Assembly (NCBI GenBank): GCA_052390115.1
Contig: JBQTHE010000069.1
Location: forward strand, 38,475-102,474
Origin: GCA-003244245 sp052390115
GTDB taxonomy: Bacteria; Actinomycetota; Actinomycetes; Mycobacteriales; Pseudonocardiaceae
DNA length: 64,000 nt
Direction: 5' to 3'
The position numbers and the translations under genes were made by a program. Below are positions 1 through 8,456 of this stretch, one piece after another. Each line of letters opens with the position of its first letter. Positions within the stretch are counted from its first letter, which is position 1. The notes below the pieces were generated by a model. The model did no database searches. It was not told the origin of the DNA and saw only the letters and a program-made list of their open reading frames with translations.

Positions 1-173
1 GAGGCGGTCAGGTGGCCGGGCGTGCAGGAGCGGGCGCAGGCGTCCGGGCGGGCGGCCAGGAACCCGAGGAACGCCTCGCGCAGCGCCCGCTGCCCGGGGT
101 CGCCGGGCTCCCAGGCAGACAGCACCCGCACCGCGTCGCCGTGTACGGCGCAGTTCTGCAGGGCGATCGTCAT
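1..173 (-). CDS. NUDIX hydrolase, N-terminal part (runs off the left edge)
   Basis: An open frame starts at ATG 173 and continues past the window edge, giving 57 codons. The visible part has W21-E-P and ends with PGHLTA, a stretch I know from the N-terminal region of actinobacterial NUDIX hydrolases encoded next to F420 genes. The catalytic NUDIX box itself would lie outside the window, so the call rests on this short match and on position. The start codon overlaps the fbiB stop by four bases (ATGA), so the gene is probably translationally coupled to fbiB and is the last member of the fbiA-fbiB unit. Substrate unknown. Confidence 0.55.
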   Translation of the reverse strand, partial: MTIALQNCAVHGDAVRVLSAWEPGDPGQRALREAFLGFLAARPDACARSCTPGHLTA

Positions 174-1522
174 CGCAGCACCAACCCGTCGTCGGGATCG
201 CGCGCGGGGCGCGGTCGCAGCGGCTCCGCAGGGTAGCCGACGGCGATCGCGCCGAGTGGCCGCCAGTCCGGCGGCAGGGTGAGTTCGGCGCGGACCAGGT
301 CCGGGCAGAACAGCGTCGAGCCGATCCAGCACGAGCCCAGGCCTTCGGCGGCCAGCGCCACCAGCAGGCTCCCGACGGCGGCGCCCGCGGCGACGGTGAA
401 CATCGCCTCCTCCGCGGCACGCCGGCGCGCATCCGGGTAGGTGTGTGCCCCGTCGGGCACGGCCACCGGCACCAGCACCTCCGGTGCGTCCCGCAGCAGG
501 TCCCCGCGCCGGACCCGGCGCTCGATCTGCTCCCCGGGCAGCCCGTCGTGGCGCAGGTCGGCTCGCCACGCCTGCGCCATCGCGTCGAGCAGCCGCCGCC
601 GGACCTGCCGGTCGGCCAGCCAGACGAAGCGAACCGGCCGGGTGTGGTGCGGTGCCGGTGCGGTCAGGGCCACCCCCACCGCGCGGCGAAGCTGCTCCGG
701 GTCCACCGGATCGGTGCGAAACGAGCGCACCGATCGGCGCAGCAGCACCGCATCAGCCCGGCCCAGAGCGCGCCCCTGCTCGATCGCCTCGTCTGTGCCC
801 AGCCAGAACAGGTCATCGGCCACCGGCCGGATCAGATCCGCCGCGGTGCTGCCGTCGTCGCCGCGGGGCAACCCGCGCAGCACCGCCACGGGTACCCCGC
901 CCAACTTGCCCTTGACCAGGTCGGCTGCTGCGGCGATCTCGTCAGCGACTGCTACCTCGGTGGTGGCGAGCTCGTTGCCGTGCCGGTCGACGGTGCCCGC
1001 ATAGCGGTGCAGCACGCTCAGACCGGCGACCCCGATCGCCGCGTCGATCTGCCCGACCCGCCATGCCCGGCCCATCGTGTCGGTGATCACCACGGCGACG
1101 TCGACGCCCAGCGTCGCGGCAAGGCCGTCCCGCAGCCGCGCGGCGCTGGCGTCAGGATTGACGGGTAATAGGGCGACCTCGTCGGGCTCCACGTTGGACG
1201 CATCCACTCCTGAGGCTGCTTGAACCACGCCCAGCTCGTTCATTGTGATCAGGGTGCGGCCGTGGCGAGCCAACACCCGCCGGGCCTCGGCCGTGATCAG
1301 CTTGCGGCGGGCGGCGTCCCTGGCCAGCGGGTCGGCCGGCACCGTGACCAGCCGTCCCTCCACCTTGGACACCACTTTGCTGGTGACGACGACGACGTCA
1401 CCGTCGGCCAGCCACGGTGCCGCGCTGGCCACTGCGGCGATCAGATCGTCCCCCGGCCGGAACTCGGGTAGCCCGCGCACCGGCAGGATGCGGACCTCGC
1501 CTGCTGCGGCGTGGTCGTTCAT
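170..1522 (-). CDS. fbiB: Coenzyme F420:L-glutamate ligase, bifunctional FbiB
   Basis: This 450-residue protein adds glutamates to F420-0 and, through its C-terminal half, uses FMN in F420 maturation. Residues about 10-245 form the CofE-type ligase domain (VTSKVVSKVEGR, ITDTMGRAWRVGQ, then the GIPV-like VPVAVLRG). Residues about 260-450 form a nitroreductase-like domain opening with LLRRSVRSF and holding GLGSCWIGS. The two-domain length fits mycobacterial FbiB rather than archaeal CofE, which lacks the second domain. I chose ATG 1522 because it overlaps the fbiA stop (ATGA) and is followed at once by the conserved ligase start; the open frame extends further upstream only through fbiA in another frame. 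Cytoplasmic. Confidence 0.95.
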   Translation of the reverse strand: MNDHAAAGEVRILPVRGLPEFRPGDDLIAAVASAAPWLADGDVVVVTSKVVSKVEGRLVTVPADPLARDAARRKLITAEARRVLARHGRTLITMNELGVVQAASGVDASNVEPDEVALLPVNPDASAARLRDGLAATLGVDVAVVITDTMGRAWRVGQIDAAIGVAGLSVLHRYAGTVDRHGNELATTEVAVADEIAAAADLVKGKLGGVPVAVLRGLPRGDDGSTAADLIRPVADDLFWLGTDEAIEQGRALGRADAVLLRRSVRSFRTDPVDPEQLRRAVGVALTAPAPHHTRPVRFVWLADRQVRRRLLDAMAQAWRADLRHDGLPGEQIERRVRRGDLLRDAPEVLVPVAVPDGAHTYPDARRRAAEEAMFTVAAGAAVGSLLVALAAEGLGSCWIGSTLFCPDLVRAELTLPPDWRPLGAIAVGYPAEPLRPRPARDPDDGLVLR

Positions 1523-2532
1523 GCCACCAGTCCGGCGAGCTCCAGGGCCGCGCTGGCCATCGCAGCGGTCGCCGGCACATCGGACATCAGCAGCGGGACT
1601 TCCCGGACCTGCACTCCGGGCACCGTCGCGGCGTCCCCGGTGTGCACCAGCCACCCGTCCAGGATCCCGCCGGCGCAGCGGGCCCCGTAGTGCCTGCCGA
1701 CCGCACCGGCGTCGCAGTGCACGCCGATGGCGGTCAGGCAGGCGTCGGCCATCCCGCGCACCGCGCGGCCGCCGACGATCGGGGACAGCCCGATCACCCT
1801 GGCGGGCGTACTGCGCAGGCCATCCCGGATACCCGGGACGGCCAGCACGCTGCCGATCGACACCACCGGATTGGACGGTGCGAGTAGCACGGCGTCCGTT
1901 TCGGCGATCGCCTCCAGCACCCCGGCGGCCGGCACGGCGTCGTCGGCACCCACCGGCACGAACGCACTGGCCGGCAGCGCCGCGCGATGCCGGATCCACC
2001 ACTCCTGGAAGTGCATCGCGCGACGGCTCTGGGCGTCACGGCCCTGCTCGTCGGCCACCACGACGTGGGTCTCGCAACGATCGTCGGTGGCCGGTAGCAG
2101 CCGCACCCCGGGGCGCCATCGATCACACAGCGCCGCGGTGACCGCGGACAGCGGGTAGCCGGCCCGCAACATCCGGGTGCGGACCAGGTGCGTGGCCAGG
2201 TCGCGGTCGCCCAGCGCAAACCAGTCCGGATCGGCGCCGTAGCGTTCCAGTTCCGCCTTGACCGCCCAGGTCTCACCGGCCCGGCCCCAGCCGCGCTCGA
2301 CGTCGACCCCGCCGCCGAGGGTGTACATGCAGGTGTCCAGATCCGGGCAGATCCGCAGCCCGTGCAGCCAGATATCGTCGCCGGTGTTCACCACAGCGGT
2401 GATCTCATGCTCGCTGGGGGAGGTACCGACGGCTGGCAGCCCCAGCGCCGCCTTCACCCCCATCAGAAACCGGGCCCCACCGACCCCCCCAACCAACACC
2501 ACGACCTTCACGCGGGGGCCCCGCTGCGACAT
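1519..2532 (-). CDS. fbiA: 2-phospho-L-lactate transferase FbiA/CofD (F420 biosynthesis)
   Basis: FbiA transfers a phospholactate- or phosphoenolpyruvate-derived group onto the deazaflavin Fo, giving (dehydro)F420-0. The N-terminal GGVGGARF loop, the LRICPDLDTCMYTLGG segment and LLAPSNPVVSIGSVLAVPGI are family hallmarks, and 337 residues is the usual length. An alternative start is GTG 2511 (VKVVVLVGG), which matches the beginning of mycobacterial FbiA; I see no convincing Shine-Dalgarno sequence for either start, so the first seven residues are uncertain. It overlaps fbiB by four bases. A weak inverted repeat (ggatgct / agcatcc) lies in the 53-bp gap that separates it from the YihY gene upstream. 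Confidence 0.95.
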   Translation of the reverse strand: MSQRGPRVKVVVLVGGVGGARFLMGVKAALGLPAVGTSPSEHEITAVVNTGDDIWLHGLRICPDLDTCMYTLGGGVDVERGWGRAGETWAVKAELERYGADPDWFALGDRDLATHLVRTRMLRAGYPLSAVTAALCDRWRPGVRLLPATDDRCETHVVVADEQGRDAQSRRAMHFQEWWIRHRAALPASAFVPVGADDAVPAAGVLEAIAETDAVLLAPSNPVVSIGSVLAVPGIRDGLRSTPARVIGLSPIVGGRAVRGMADACLTAIGVHCDAGAVGRHYGARCAGGILDGWLVHTGDAATVPGVQVREVPLLMSDVPATAAMASAALELAGLVA

Positions 2533-2585
2533 GGATGCTGATGGTTGCTGAGGTGCCTACTGGGACTACAACAAGCATCCATGTG

Positions 2586-3578
2586 TCACTTCGGATCGTG
2601 GGGGCGGTCGAACGTGGTGTGCACCTGCGCGAAGGATTTGTAGCGTTCGGCGTCGGCGTAGGAACGGTAGGCGGCCTGGTCGGCGGGGGTGAGCGCCACG
2701 TCGTCGACGAAGGGGGCGAGCAGGTTGCGGGGCCAGAGCCGTCGCGCCCGCACCGCGTTGATCTCGGCGCAGAACACCACGATGACCGACTGCAGGTACA
2801 GCCACGCCAGCAACCCGAGGACCAGACCGAACACGCCGTAGAGCTGCGATACGCCGGTCAGTTGGCGGCTGACGAACAACGCGCCCACCGTTTGGAGCAG
2901 CTGGACGGCGACCCCGGCGCCGACTGCCCCGGGTATCAACTCAGTCAACCGAATTTCGCGAGCGGTCAGCACTCGAAACAGGATCAGGATCGCGGTCACG
3001 TTGGCGGCCATCGCGACGACGAACGTGCCAATGCGCACTCCGGTGCCGATCTCGGAGCCGAAGCCGGCGACCACCGGACCGATTGTGTTCAGCGCGGTCG
3101 TCGTCAGGATGACTGCCCCAAGAAGGACGAACAGCACAAGGCCGCGTAGCCGGGACACCACTGGGTCCGGGCGAGCATAGCGTGGCACGGCCCAGACCCG
3201 ATTCAACGCCATCTGGATGGCCACTGAGAGACCCAGCCCGCCGTAGACGGCACCGACGATGCCCAGGACCACGGCCACGCTGCTGCCGTGGATCGCGCCG
3301 ACGTTCTGCTGCAGTTGCGGGCCGATGATCGGGAATTGCTGCAGCGCCGAGCCGAGCAGCGCCTGCTGCAGGGCCGGGTCGCCTTCCAGCGTGAAGCCCA
3401 GCAGGCTGACCAGCAATAGCAGCAGGGGAAACAACGCGACGAAACCGTAGTAGGTGATCAGAGCGGCGAGGTGGCCGCCCTGATCGTCGACGAACTTGTA
3501 GACCACTGCCAACGGGAAACCCAACCAGGAATGGCGCCGTTGAAAGTTGTCCAGCCGAGCCCCTACACCCATCCCCAC
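2586..3578 (-). CDS. YihY/UPF0761 family inner-membrane protein
   Basis: This 330-residue polytopic membrane protein has about six hydrophobic segments. The N-terminal part FVDDQGGHLAALITYYGF is the conserved start of the YihY (formerly BrkB/RNase BN) family, and GLVLGLLAWLYLQSVIVVF with the following C-A-E-I-N is its conserved C-terminal membrane motif. The cytoplasmic tail (from about residue 270) is charged. The function is not established for the family; the old RNase BN assignment does not apply. It lies between the M50 protease and fbiA on the same strand, with 66 and 53 bp gaps, so co-transcription is possible but not shown. Confidence 0.85.
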   Translation of the reverse strand: MGMGVGARLDNFQRRHSWLGFPLAVVYKFVDDQGGHLAALITYYGFVALFPLLLLLVSLLGFTLEGDPALQQALLGSALQQFPIIGPQLQQNVGAIHGSSVAVVLGIVGAVYGGLGLSVAIQMALNRVWAVPRYARPDPVVSRLRGLVLFVLLGAVILTTTALNTIGPVVAGFGSEIGTGVRIGTFVVAMAANVTAILILFRVLTAREIRLTELIPGAVGAGVAVQLLQTVGALFVSRQLTGVSQLYGVFGLVLGLLAWLYLQSVIVVFCAEINAVRARRLWPRNLLAPFVDDVALTPADQAAYRSYADAERYKSFAQVHTTFDRPHDPK

Positions 3579-3644
3579 GTCCTCGCTGTCCCCAGCGAGT
3601 ACTTTACGGGACGCGACGTTAATCCGGCGCCGATTGATGACTCG

Positions 3645-4412
3645 TCACCGCCAGAACAGGAACTCGCGGAAGCCGGCTGCGGCTGCAAACGGGTCGCCAC
3701 CCAGCGCGGAGAAGATCACGAAGCCGGTGCCGAACAGCGCGTTTCCCACCGCCGGCACGGCGATGATCAGCAAGACGAGCGCCACGATGGCGTACAGGCC
3801 GACGGTGTTGGCGAACCGGGCAGCCTGGACCGGCAGGTAGGGCTCCAGCGCGCCGAACCCGTCCAGCCCCGGTACCGGCAGGATGTTGAGCATGAACGCG
3901 AGCACCTGCACCAGGGCCAGATAGGACAAGCCTGTCGCCAGCCCGTCGGGAAGGCTGCCGAGACCGACCACCGCAATGAGGAGCACCCCCAGCGCCAGGT
4001 TGGTCAGCGGGCCGGCCAGCGATACCGCCGAGACCACCGCTCGCGAACGCAGGGCGTTGCGGTTGATCCACACGGCGCCGCCGGGCAGCGGGATCCCGCC
4101 GAAGGCCAGTAGCAGCAAGGGCAGCAACAAGGACATCACCGGATCGGTGTAGCGCCGGATGTCGAGGGTGAGGTATCCCTTGGCACGCACCGAATGATCG
4201 CCGCCCCGGTAGGCCGTCATGGCGTGCCCGAACTCATGCAGGCAGAGCGAGACTGCCCACCCACCGAGCACCAGGAGCACGATGCCGCCGGTGCGGGCCG
4301 CGCCCGTGGTCAGCGCCGCGAGCGCGCCGCCGGCCACGGTGACGGCGACCAGCAAGAAGAACAGCGGGCTGGGGGCTGAGCCGGTGGCGCGCACGGGCTT
4401 ACCCTCACTCAC
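3645..4412 (-). CDS. M50 family site-2-type membrane metalloprotease
   Basis: This 255-residue protein has about six membrane segments. The zinc motif HEFGH is at residues 59-63 inside a hydrophobic helix, and the second metal-ligand motif N176-ILPVPGLDG ends with Asp184, as in rhomboid-unrelated intramembrane proteases of the SpoIVFB/Rv1457c-like type. No PDZ or CBS domain follows. Such proteins cut membrane-anchored substrates; which substrate is unknown. Start ATG 4412 is followed by a short charged head and the first helix. The gene is divergent from whiB2, sharing a 185-bp intergenic region. Confidence 0.85.
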   Translation of the reverse strand: MSEGKPVRATGSAPSPLFFLLVAVTVAGGALAALTTGAARTGGIVLLVLGGWAVSLCLHEFGHAMTAYRGGDHSVRAKGYLTLDIRRYTDPVMSLLLPLLLLAFGGIPLPGGAVWINRNALRSRAVVSAVSLAGPLTNLALGVLLIAVVGLGSLPDGLATGLSYLALVQVLAFMLNILPVPGLDGFGALEPYLPVQAARFANTVGLYAIVALVLLIIAVPAVGNALFGTGFVIFSALGGDPFAAAAGFREFLFWR

Positions 4413-4507
4413 CGGTCACCCGGCCCACCCGCCGGGTCCGGAAACGTGCCATGGTCGCTGCGCGTGTCAGTCGCGACACGCCGGGTGATGTGTCTGAAAT
4501 GGGTTTT

Positions 4508-4521
4508 GGGGTTGCAACCCC
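4508..4521. promoter_or_regulatory. 14-bp perfect palindrome in the whiB2 upstream region
   Basis: The sequence ggggttgcaacccc is a perfect palindrome about 77 bp upstream of the whiB2 start and between the divergent M50 and whiB2 genes. It could be a dimeric-regulator operator; no regulator is assigned. Confidence 0.35.
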
Positions 4522-4597
4522 GATGACACCGGTGTAATCACAGGCTTGTTATTGTTCTGCCACAGCCCGGGGAGTCCGCGAACTGGGGAGGAACTCT

Positions 4598-4954
4598 ATG
4601 GCGAGGAGGCGGGCCGCCATGGACGAGATGGACAGCAGCTGCACCAGCACTCCAGAGGGCAGGGACGTGCATCAGGACCGGTGGGCTCCGGTACCCCACG
4701 TTCCGTTGCTTGCTGGCTTGTTCGACGAGCCTCAGGAGCAGGAGTGGCAGGAGCGGGCACTGTGTGCTCAGACCGACCCCGAAGCGTTCTTTCCCGAGAA
4801 GGGCGGATCGACCAGGGAAGCTAAGCGGATTTGCGCAGGCTGCGAGGTCCGGGCGGAGTGCCTGGAGTACGCGCTGGCGTTCGACGAGCGGTTCGGCATC
4901 TGGGGCGGGCTGTCGGAGCGGGAGCGCCGCAGGCTTAAACGCCGGGTGGTCTGA
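4598..4954 (+). CDS. whiB2: WhiB-family iron-sulfur regulator, WhiB2/WhmD type
   Basis: WhiB proteins carry a redox- and NO-sensitive [4Fe-4S] cluster and act with the principal sigma factor. The four cluster cysteines are C56, C79, C82 and C88 (C-x22-C-x2-C-x5-C), followed by the G(I)WGG turn and a basic C-terminus RRLKRR. The 118-residue length with a long N-terminal extension fits WhiB2/WhmD, the class involved in septation and sporulation. Start ATG 4598 is preceded at the right distance by ggggagga. Genomic position, next to F420 genes and upstream of manB, matches whiB2 (Rv3260c) in mycobacteria. Confidence 0.9.
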   Translation: MARRRAAMDEMDSSCTSTPEGRDVHQDRWAPVPHVPLLAGLFDEPQEQEWQERALCAQTDPEAFFPEKGGSTREAKRICAGCEVRAECLEYALAFDERFGIWGGLSERERRRLKRRVV

Positions 4955-5041
4955 GAGGCTGCACCTCCCGGCGTCCGCGGCGGCCACCCGGGGACGTACG
5001 GTGTGCCCCCACTAACGGGGTATGGACAGGAGGGGGTCGGT

Positions 5042-7366
5042 GTGTCGGGCACTGCTGGGGAACCTCCTGGTGATGACGGTGTCCGCGCGGCGCTGTCAGC
5101 CTCGCCTTCGGATGGCGGGCGCAGGTCTAGCACCGTCGTGGCACAGGTAGCGCAGGGCGGCCCAGACAACGGCCCAAACAACGGCCCAGGCAAGGCCACC
5201 ACCTGGACCCGGCCACGACCGTCGCCCCTGCCCAGGCCGTCCAAAACAGACATTTCAGACGCTAGCACCTCGCAGGACGCCACCGAAGATGGCGACTCGA
5301 GCGTGCTGACGTTGGTGGACGTCGGGGTCGGCACCCGGATCCGGCAATTCCTGCTCGCCCCACCCACGATGCTCACTGCGGTGATGATGGTGCTCGCAGT
5401 GCTGGTGAACCGCCATCGGCTCGGACTGGACTTGGCCGGTGGCCGGCTGCTCCCCATCGAGGGTCTGATCGAGACCTGGTCGTCCTACCTGGCCTCCTGG
5501 CACCCGACCGGCGGCGGGAGCGCCGCCCCTGCGCCGGCCGCGCTGGCGGTGCTCGGCGTGCTCGGCTTGCCGGTGGGATCGCCGGCCGCCGCAATATCGC
5601 TGTTGCTGCTGGGCGCGCTGCCGTTGGCTGCCCTGTCCGCCTACCGGGCGACGTGCGCTTTGCCGGTCAGCCGTGCCCGTCGCGCGCTGGCCGCCGCCGG
5701 GTACGCGTTGCTCCCGCCGGCCGTTGCTGGGGTCGCGCAGGGCCGGCTGGACGTGGTGCTGGTGCACCTACTGCTGCCCCTCGTACTGGCTGGTTCTGTC
5801 GCCGTGCTGCGCGGTGGGACTGTCGGGCCGTCGGGTGGTTGGCTGTCCACCGCGGCCGGCACCGCACTCGGACTTGCCGTGATCGGCGCGTTCGCTCCGC
5901 TGATCCACCTGCTGGTGCTGGCGGTGGTGCTCGTCGGTTTCGTCGTGACCCCCGCCCCCCAGGTGGCGACGCTGCGCCGTGCGGTCGGCCTGTTCGCCGT
6001 GGTGCTGCTGCCGTTAGGGCTGCTCATGCCGTGGCCAGCGGTGGTGATCCAACGTCCTGCGGTGCTGCTGCACGGGGTGGGCGCAGTGGTGCCCGAGCAG
6101 GTACCCGGCTGGTTGCGGCTGCTCGCCCTGGACCCCAGTGGACCGGGCGCCGCACCCTGGGTGGGCGCAGTGGTCGTGATCGCGGCGGTGATCGCGCTGA
6201 TCGCCCGCCCGTCCCGGGCGATGCTGCCCGGTCTGGGGCTGGTGCTGCTCGGCGCCGCCGGGGTGGTGGTGCTGGTCCGGTCGCCGATGCAGCCGCTGGT
6301 GGGCGGTGACCCCCGGCCAGGGTCAACCGCAGGTGCGCTGCTGTTGATCGGATGCGGGTTGTTGTGGATGGTGTTGCTTGCCGGTCGCACAGGGGAGCCA
6401 ACCCGATGGTGGGCTAGCGTCCCGTGGAGGCGGTTGGTCGGCGACCGGTGGAGTGGACTCCAGTGGAAGCGGGCCCCATGGAAGCGGGCCCCATGGAATC
6501 GGGCCCCATGCAGGAGGGCGCTGTCGGTCACGCCGTGGCTCGGTGTGGCGCTGCTGTCGGTTGCCGCGGTGGCGATAGGCGCCGGCGGTCCCCTCACCGC
6601 CGGTCCACCGGCTGGCCTGCCAGTGCTGGCCCCGTCGTTGGCTGCCGAGCTGGCCCGGTCCGGTACCTCCGTTCTGGTCGTCGGAGCCCAGGGGGAGCCG
6701 GTGCGACTGACCAGATCGCGGACCGCGCGCTTCGGGGACGACGACATCGCCCCGCTGCGCGCTACCGGGGCCCGGCTGGAGCGGGTGGCCGCTGCGCTGC
6801 GCGCCGGGAAACCGGGAGAGACCTCGGCTGCGATCGCCAACGTGGCCGCCACCGGGGTTCAGTTCGTGGTACTACCCACCGCGGCCCAGGGTGCTCGGGC
6901 CCTCACCGCGGCCGGACCGCTGGCTCGGGCGGCACCTCCCACTGCGGACGGCCGGCCGGTGTTGCGGGTGACCCGACCGGTACCGGGAGCAGAGCTGCTG
7001 GGACCCGCGTTGGCAGCACAAGCGCGTACCGGCGCTTCGCCGCCCATCGAGCCTGGGGTCAGCGGGGTCCTGGCCCCCGCTTCGCCCCCCCGGGTGGGGG
7101 TACGGGTTGCTCCCGGCGCGGACGGCAGGTTGCTCGTGATCGCTGCCAACGACGAACCAGACTGGCGGGCCAGCGTGAACGGCCGCCCGGTGCCGGTGGT
7201 GCGCGGTTGGGGGCACCAGGTTGCGGTCCCGGTGCAGGGCGGTGCGGCAGAGGTGCGGGTGGATCGCTCAGATGGCACCCGCAACGCACTATTGCTGGCC
7301 GAAAGCGCGGTGCTGCTGCTGGTTGCAGGCACCGCGGTGCCATCCCGGCGCCGCGCGTCCCGCTAG
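5042..7366 (+). CDS. Large polytopic membrane protein, related to the C-terminal half of actinobacterial GT2 proteins
   Basis: This 774-residue protein begins with about 90 disordered Pro/Ser/Gly-rich residues, then has roughly a dozen hydrophobic segments to about residue 515, and ends in a soluble part (from about residue 520). The start of the membrane part (LIETWSSYLASWHPTGGG) resembles, from memory, the membrane half of larger actinobacterial glycosyltransferase-2 proteins found at this chromosomal position between whiB2 and manB; here no GT2 domain (no DxD-type nucleotide-sugar site) precedes it. GTG 5042 is preferred to GTG 5003 because gaggggg precedes it. A 15-bp tandem repeat (6464-6508) encodes KRAPW-type repeats in a loop. 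Envelope polysaccharide role is inference from the neighbours. Confidence 0.6.
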   Translation: MSGTAGEPPGDDGVRAALSASPSDGGRRSSTVVAQVAQGGPDNGPNNGPGKATTWTRPRPSPLPRPSKTDISDASTSQDATEDGDSSVLTLVDVGVGTRIRQFLLAPPTMLTAVMMVLAVLVNRHRLGLDLAGGRLLPIEGLIETWSSYLASWHPTGGGSAAPAPAALAVLGVLGLPVGSPAAAISLLLLGALPLAALSAYRATCALPVSRARRALAAAGYALLPPAVAGVAQGRLDVVLVHLLLPLVLAGSVAVLRGGTVGPSGGWLSTAAGTALGLAVIGAFAPLIHLLVLAVVLVGFVVTPAPQVATLRRAVGLFAVVLLPLGLLMPWPAVVIQRPAVLLHGVGAVVPEQVPGWLRLLALDPSGPGAAPWVGAVVVIAAVIALIARPSRAMLPGLGLVLLGAAGVVVLVRSPMQPLVGGDPRPGSTAGALLLIGCGLLWMVLLAGRTGEPTRWWASVPWRRLVGDRWSGLQWKRAPWKRAPWNRAPCRRALSVTPWLGVALLSVAAVAIGAGGPLTAGPPAGLPVLAPSLAAELARSGTSVLVVGAQGEPVRLTRSRTARFGDDDIAPLRATGARLERVAAALRAGKPGETSAAIANVAATGVQFVVLPTAAQGARALTAAGPLARAAPPTADGRPVLRVTRPVPGAELLGPALAAQARTGASPPIEPGVSGVLAPASPPRVGVRVAPGADGRLLVIAANDEPDWRASVNGRPVPVVRGWGHQVAVPVQGGAAEVRVDRSDGTRNALLLAESAVLLLVAGTAVPSRRRASR
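6464..6508 (+). repeat. 15-bp tandem repeat, three units, in frame
   Basis: Three copies of tggaagcgggcccca (third copy with one change, aatc) lie inside the membrane-protein gene and encode repeated W-K-R-A-P. They sit in a predicted soluble loop between the hydrophobic blocks. Confidence 0.85.
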
Positions 7367-7382
7367 GGGCGCCGCCGCTGGG

Positions 7383-7868
7383 TCAGCCCTCGTGGGTGGG
7401 GCCGTCGATGAGGTCCGGGTCGACCCCCAGGTAGCTCGCGACCTGCTCGACCAGGACCTCGTGCACGAGGTCGGACAGATCGCCGCCGTCTTGTGCTCGA
7501 GTCTCCAACGGCCGCCGGTAGAGCACGATCCTGGCTCGGGTGGGCAAGCCGGCGCGATCCACTCCGGCCGGGACCAGGCGGGCCAGCGGGACCTTGCTGT
7601 CCTCCACCACGTCGCGGCCCCAGGTGACCGTGGTCGGATCGCAGTCGGTGATTTCCGGCACCTCGTCGACGGCGACATCGAGCCTTTCGAGCTCGGTGTG
7701 CCAGCGCTCCTCGATCGGTTCCAGGGCGTCCAGCACAATCGCGTCGAAGCGCTCTGAGCGGCTGCGGGCCGCGGGCAATGTGGCAGGGAACAGGGGTCCC
7801 CGCACTCCGCGGCCGCGTCGGTCCCGGCGCTTGCGCAGGGGCGAGCGGGCTGACCGGATCGCAGTCAT
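7383..7868 (-). CDS. Metallopeptidase-family (zincin-like, Rv3259-type) protein without a clear HExxH
   Basis: This 161-residue protein has a basic N-terminus (about residues 1-35) and a C-terminal ending DLVHEVLVEQVASYLGVD typical of the actinobacterial 'metallopeptidase family' next to DUF3499 and manB (Rv3259 in M. tuberculosis). In zincin relatives this helix holds HExxH; here only HE remains and the second His is replaced, so peptidase activity is doubtful. The gene faces the membrane-protein gene, with only 16 bp between the two stops, and is divergent from DUF3499. Confidence 0.6.
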   Translation of the reverse strand: MTAIRSARSPLRKRRDRRGRGVRGPLFPATLPAARSRSERFDAIVLDALEPIEERWHTELERLDVAVDEVPEITDCDPTTVTWGRDVVEDSKVPLARLVPAGVDRAGLPTRARIVLYRRPLETRAQDGGDLSDLVHEVLVEQVASYLGVDPDLIDGPTHEG

Positions 7869-7945
7869 CCGTTGAGACTACGCCGGGAGCGCGGTGGCCA
7901 GTGCGGTCCTCAGCGCGCCTGCCACACCCGGCGGGCCCTGCGCGC

Positions 7946-7951
7946 TATGGT
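7946..7951 (+). promoter_or_regulatory. -10 element of a leaderless DUF3499 transcript
   Basis: TATGGT (TANNNT type) ends six bases before the GTG start of the DUF3499 gene and no Shine-Dalgarno sequence is present, so the transcript probably starts at the initiation codon. Confidence 0.5.
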
Positions 7952-7957
7952 CCGCCC

Positions 7958-8320
7958 GTGCGCAGCGCGCGGCGGTGCTCAAAGACCGGGTGCACAAACC
8001 CGGCGGTCGCCACGCTTACCTTCGTGTACTCCGACTCCACGGCTGTGGTGGGCCCGCTAGCCACCTACAGCGAGCCGCACTCCTACGACCTGTGTGAGCG
8101 GCACGCGCTGCGCCTGACCGCTCCGCGAGGCTGGGACGTCGTGCGTCATGACGGTGAGTTCGCCGAGCCGGAACCATCGGCGGACGACCTCACCGCGCTG
8201 GCCGAGGCGGTACGTGAGGCCGGCCGCCTAGACCGCCCGATGGAGGCTGTTCTCCCGGGTCCGGCGACCGGCACCGGCCGCCGCGGCCACCTCAGAGCCC
8301 TACCCAACCCCGTCGACTGA
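7958..8320 (+). CDS. DUF3499 family protein
   Basis: This 120-residue actinobacteria-specific protein opens with RRCSKTGC and continues with TLTFVYSDSTAVVGPLAT and SYDLCERH, placing four likely zinc ligands (two CxxxxC-type cysteines, then C-E-R-H). The LTAPRGWDVV segment completes the family signature; the C-terminal 45 residues are variable. GTG 7958 was chosen because the conserved part begins five residues later and a -10 element lies just upstream. Function unknown. The gene always tends to sit beside manB and the zincin-like gene in actinobacteria, as here. Confidence 0.85.
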   Translation: MRSARRCSKTGCTNPAVATLTFVYSDSTAVVGPLATYSEPHSYDLCERHALRLTAPRGWDVVRHDGEFAEPEPSADDLTALAEAVREAGRLDRPMEAVLPGPATGTGRRGHLRALPNPVD

Positions 8321-8327
8321 GCCTTTT

Positions 8328-8391
8328 CGCATTCAGCGGGCTGAGCGGGGTTACTGGCACCCGGATAACCCCGCTCAGCCCGCTGAATGCG
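8328..8391. repeat. Intergenic palindrome, copy 1 (26-bp perfect arms)
   Basis: Arms 8328-8353 and 8366-8391 are perfectly complementary, with the 12-base loop ctggcacccgga. It lies between DUF3499 and manB and could end transcription, but no T-run follows. A close relative is at 48310-48371, including a nearly identical loop, so this is a dispersed element rather than an ordinary terminator. Confidence 0.9.
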
Positions 8392-8456
8392 GGCCGGGTC
8401 CGGTGAGAGGAACTGGGGCGCAGATAGGCTCAGCCAGACCCGATGAGGGGAGAGCG

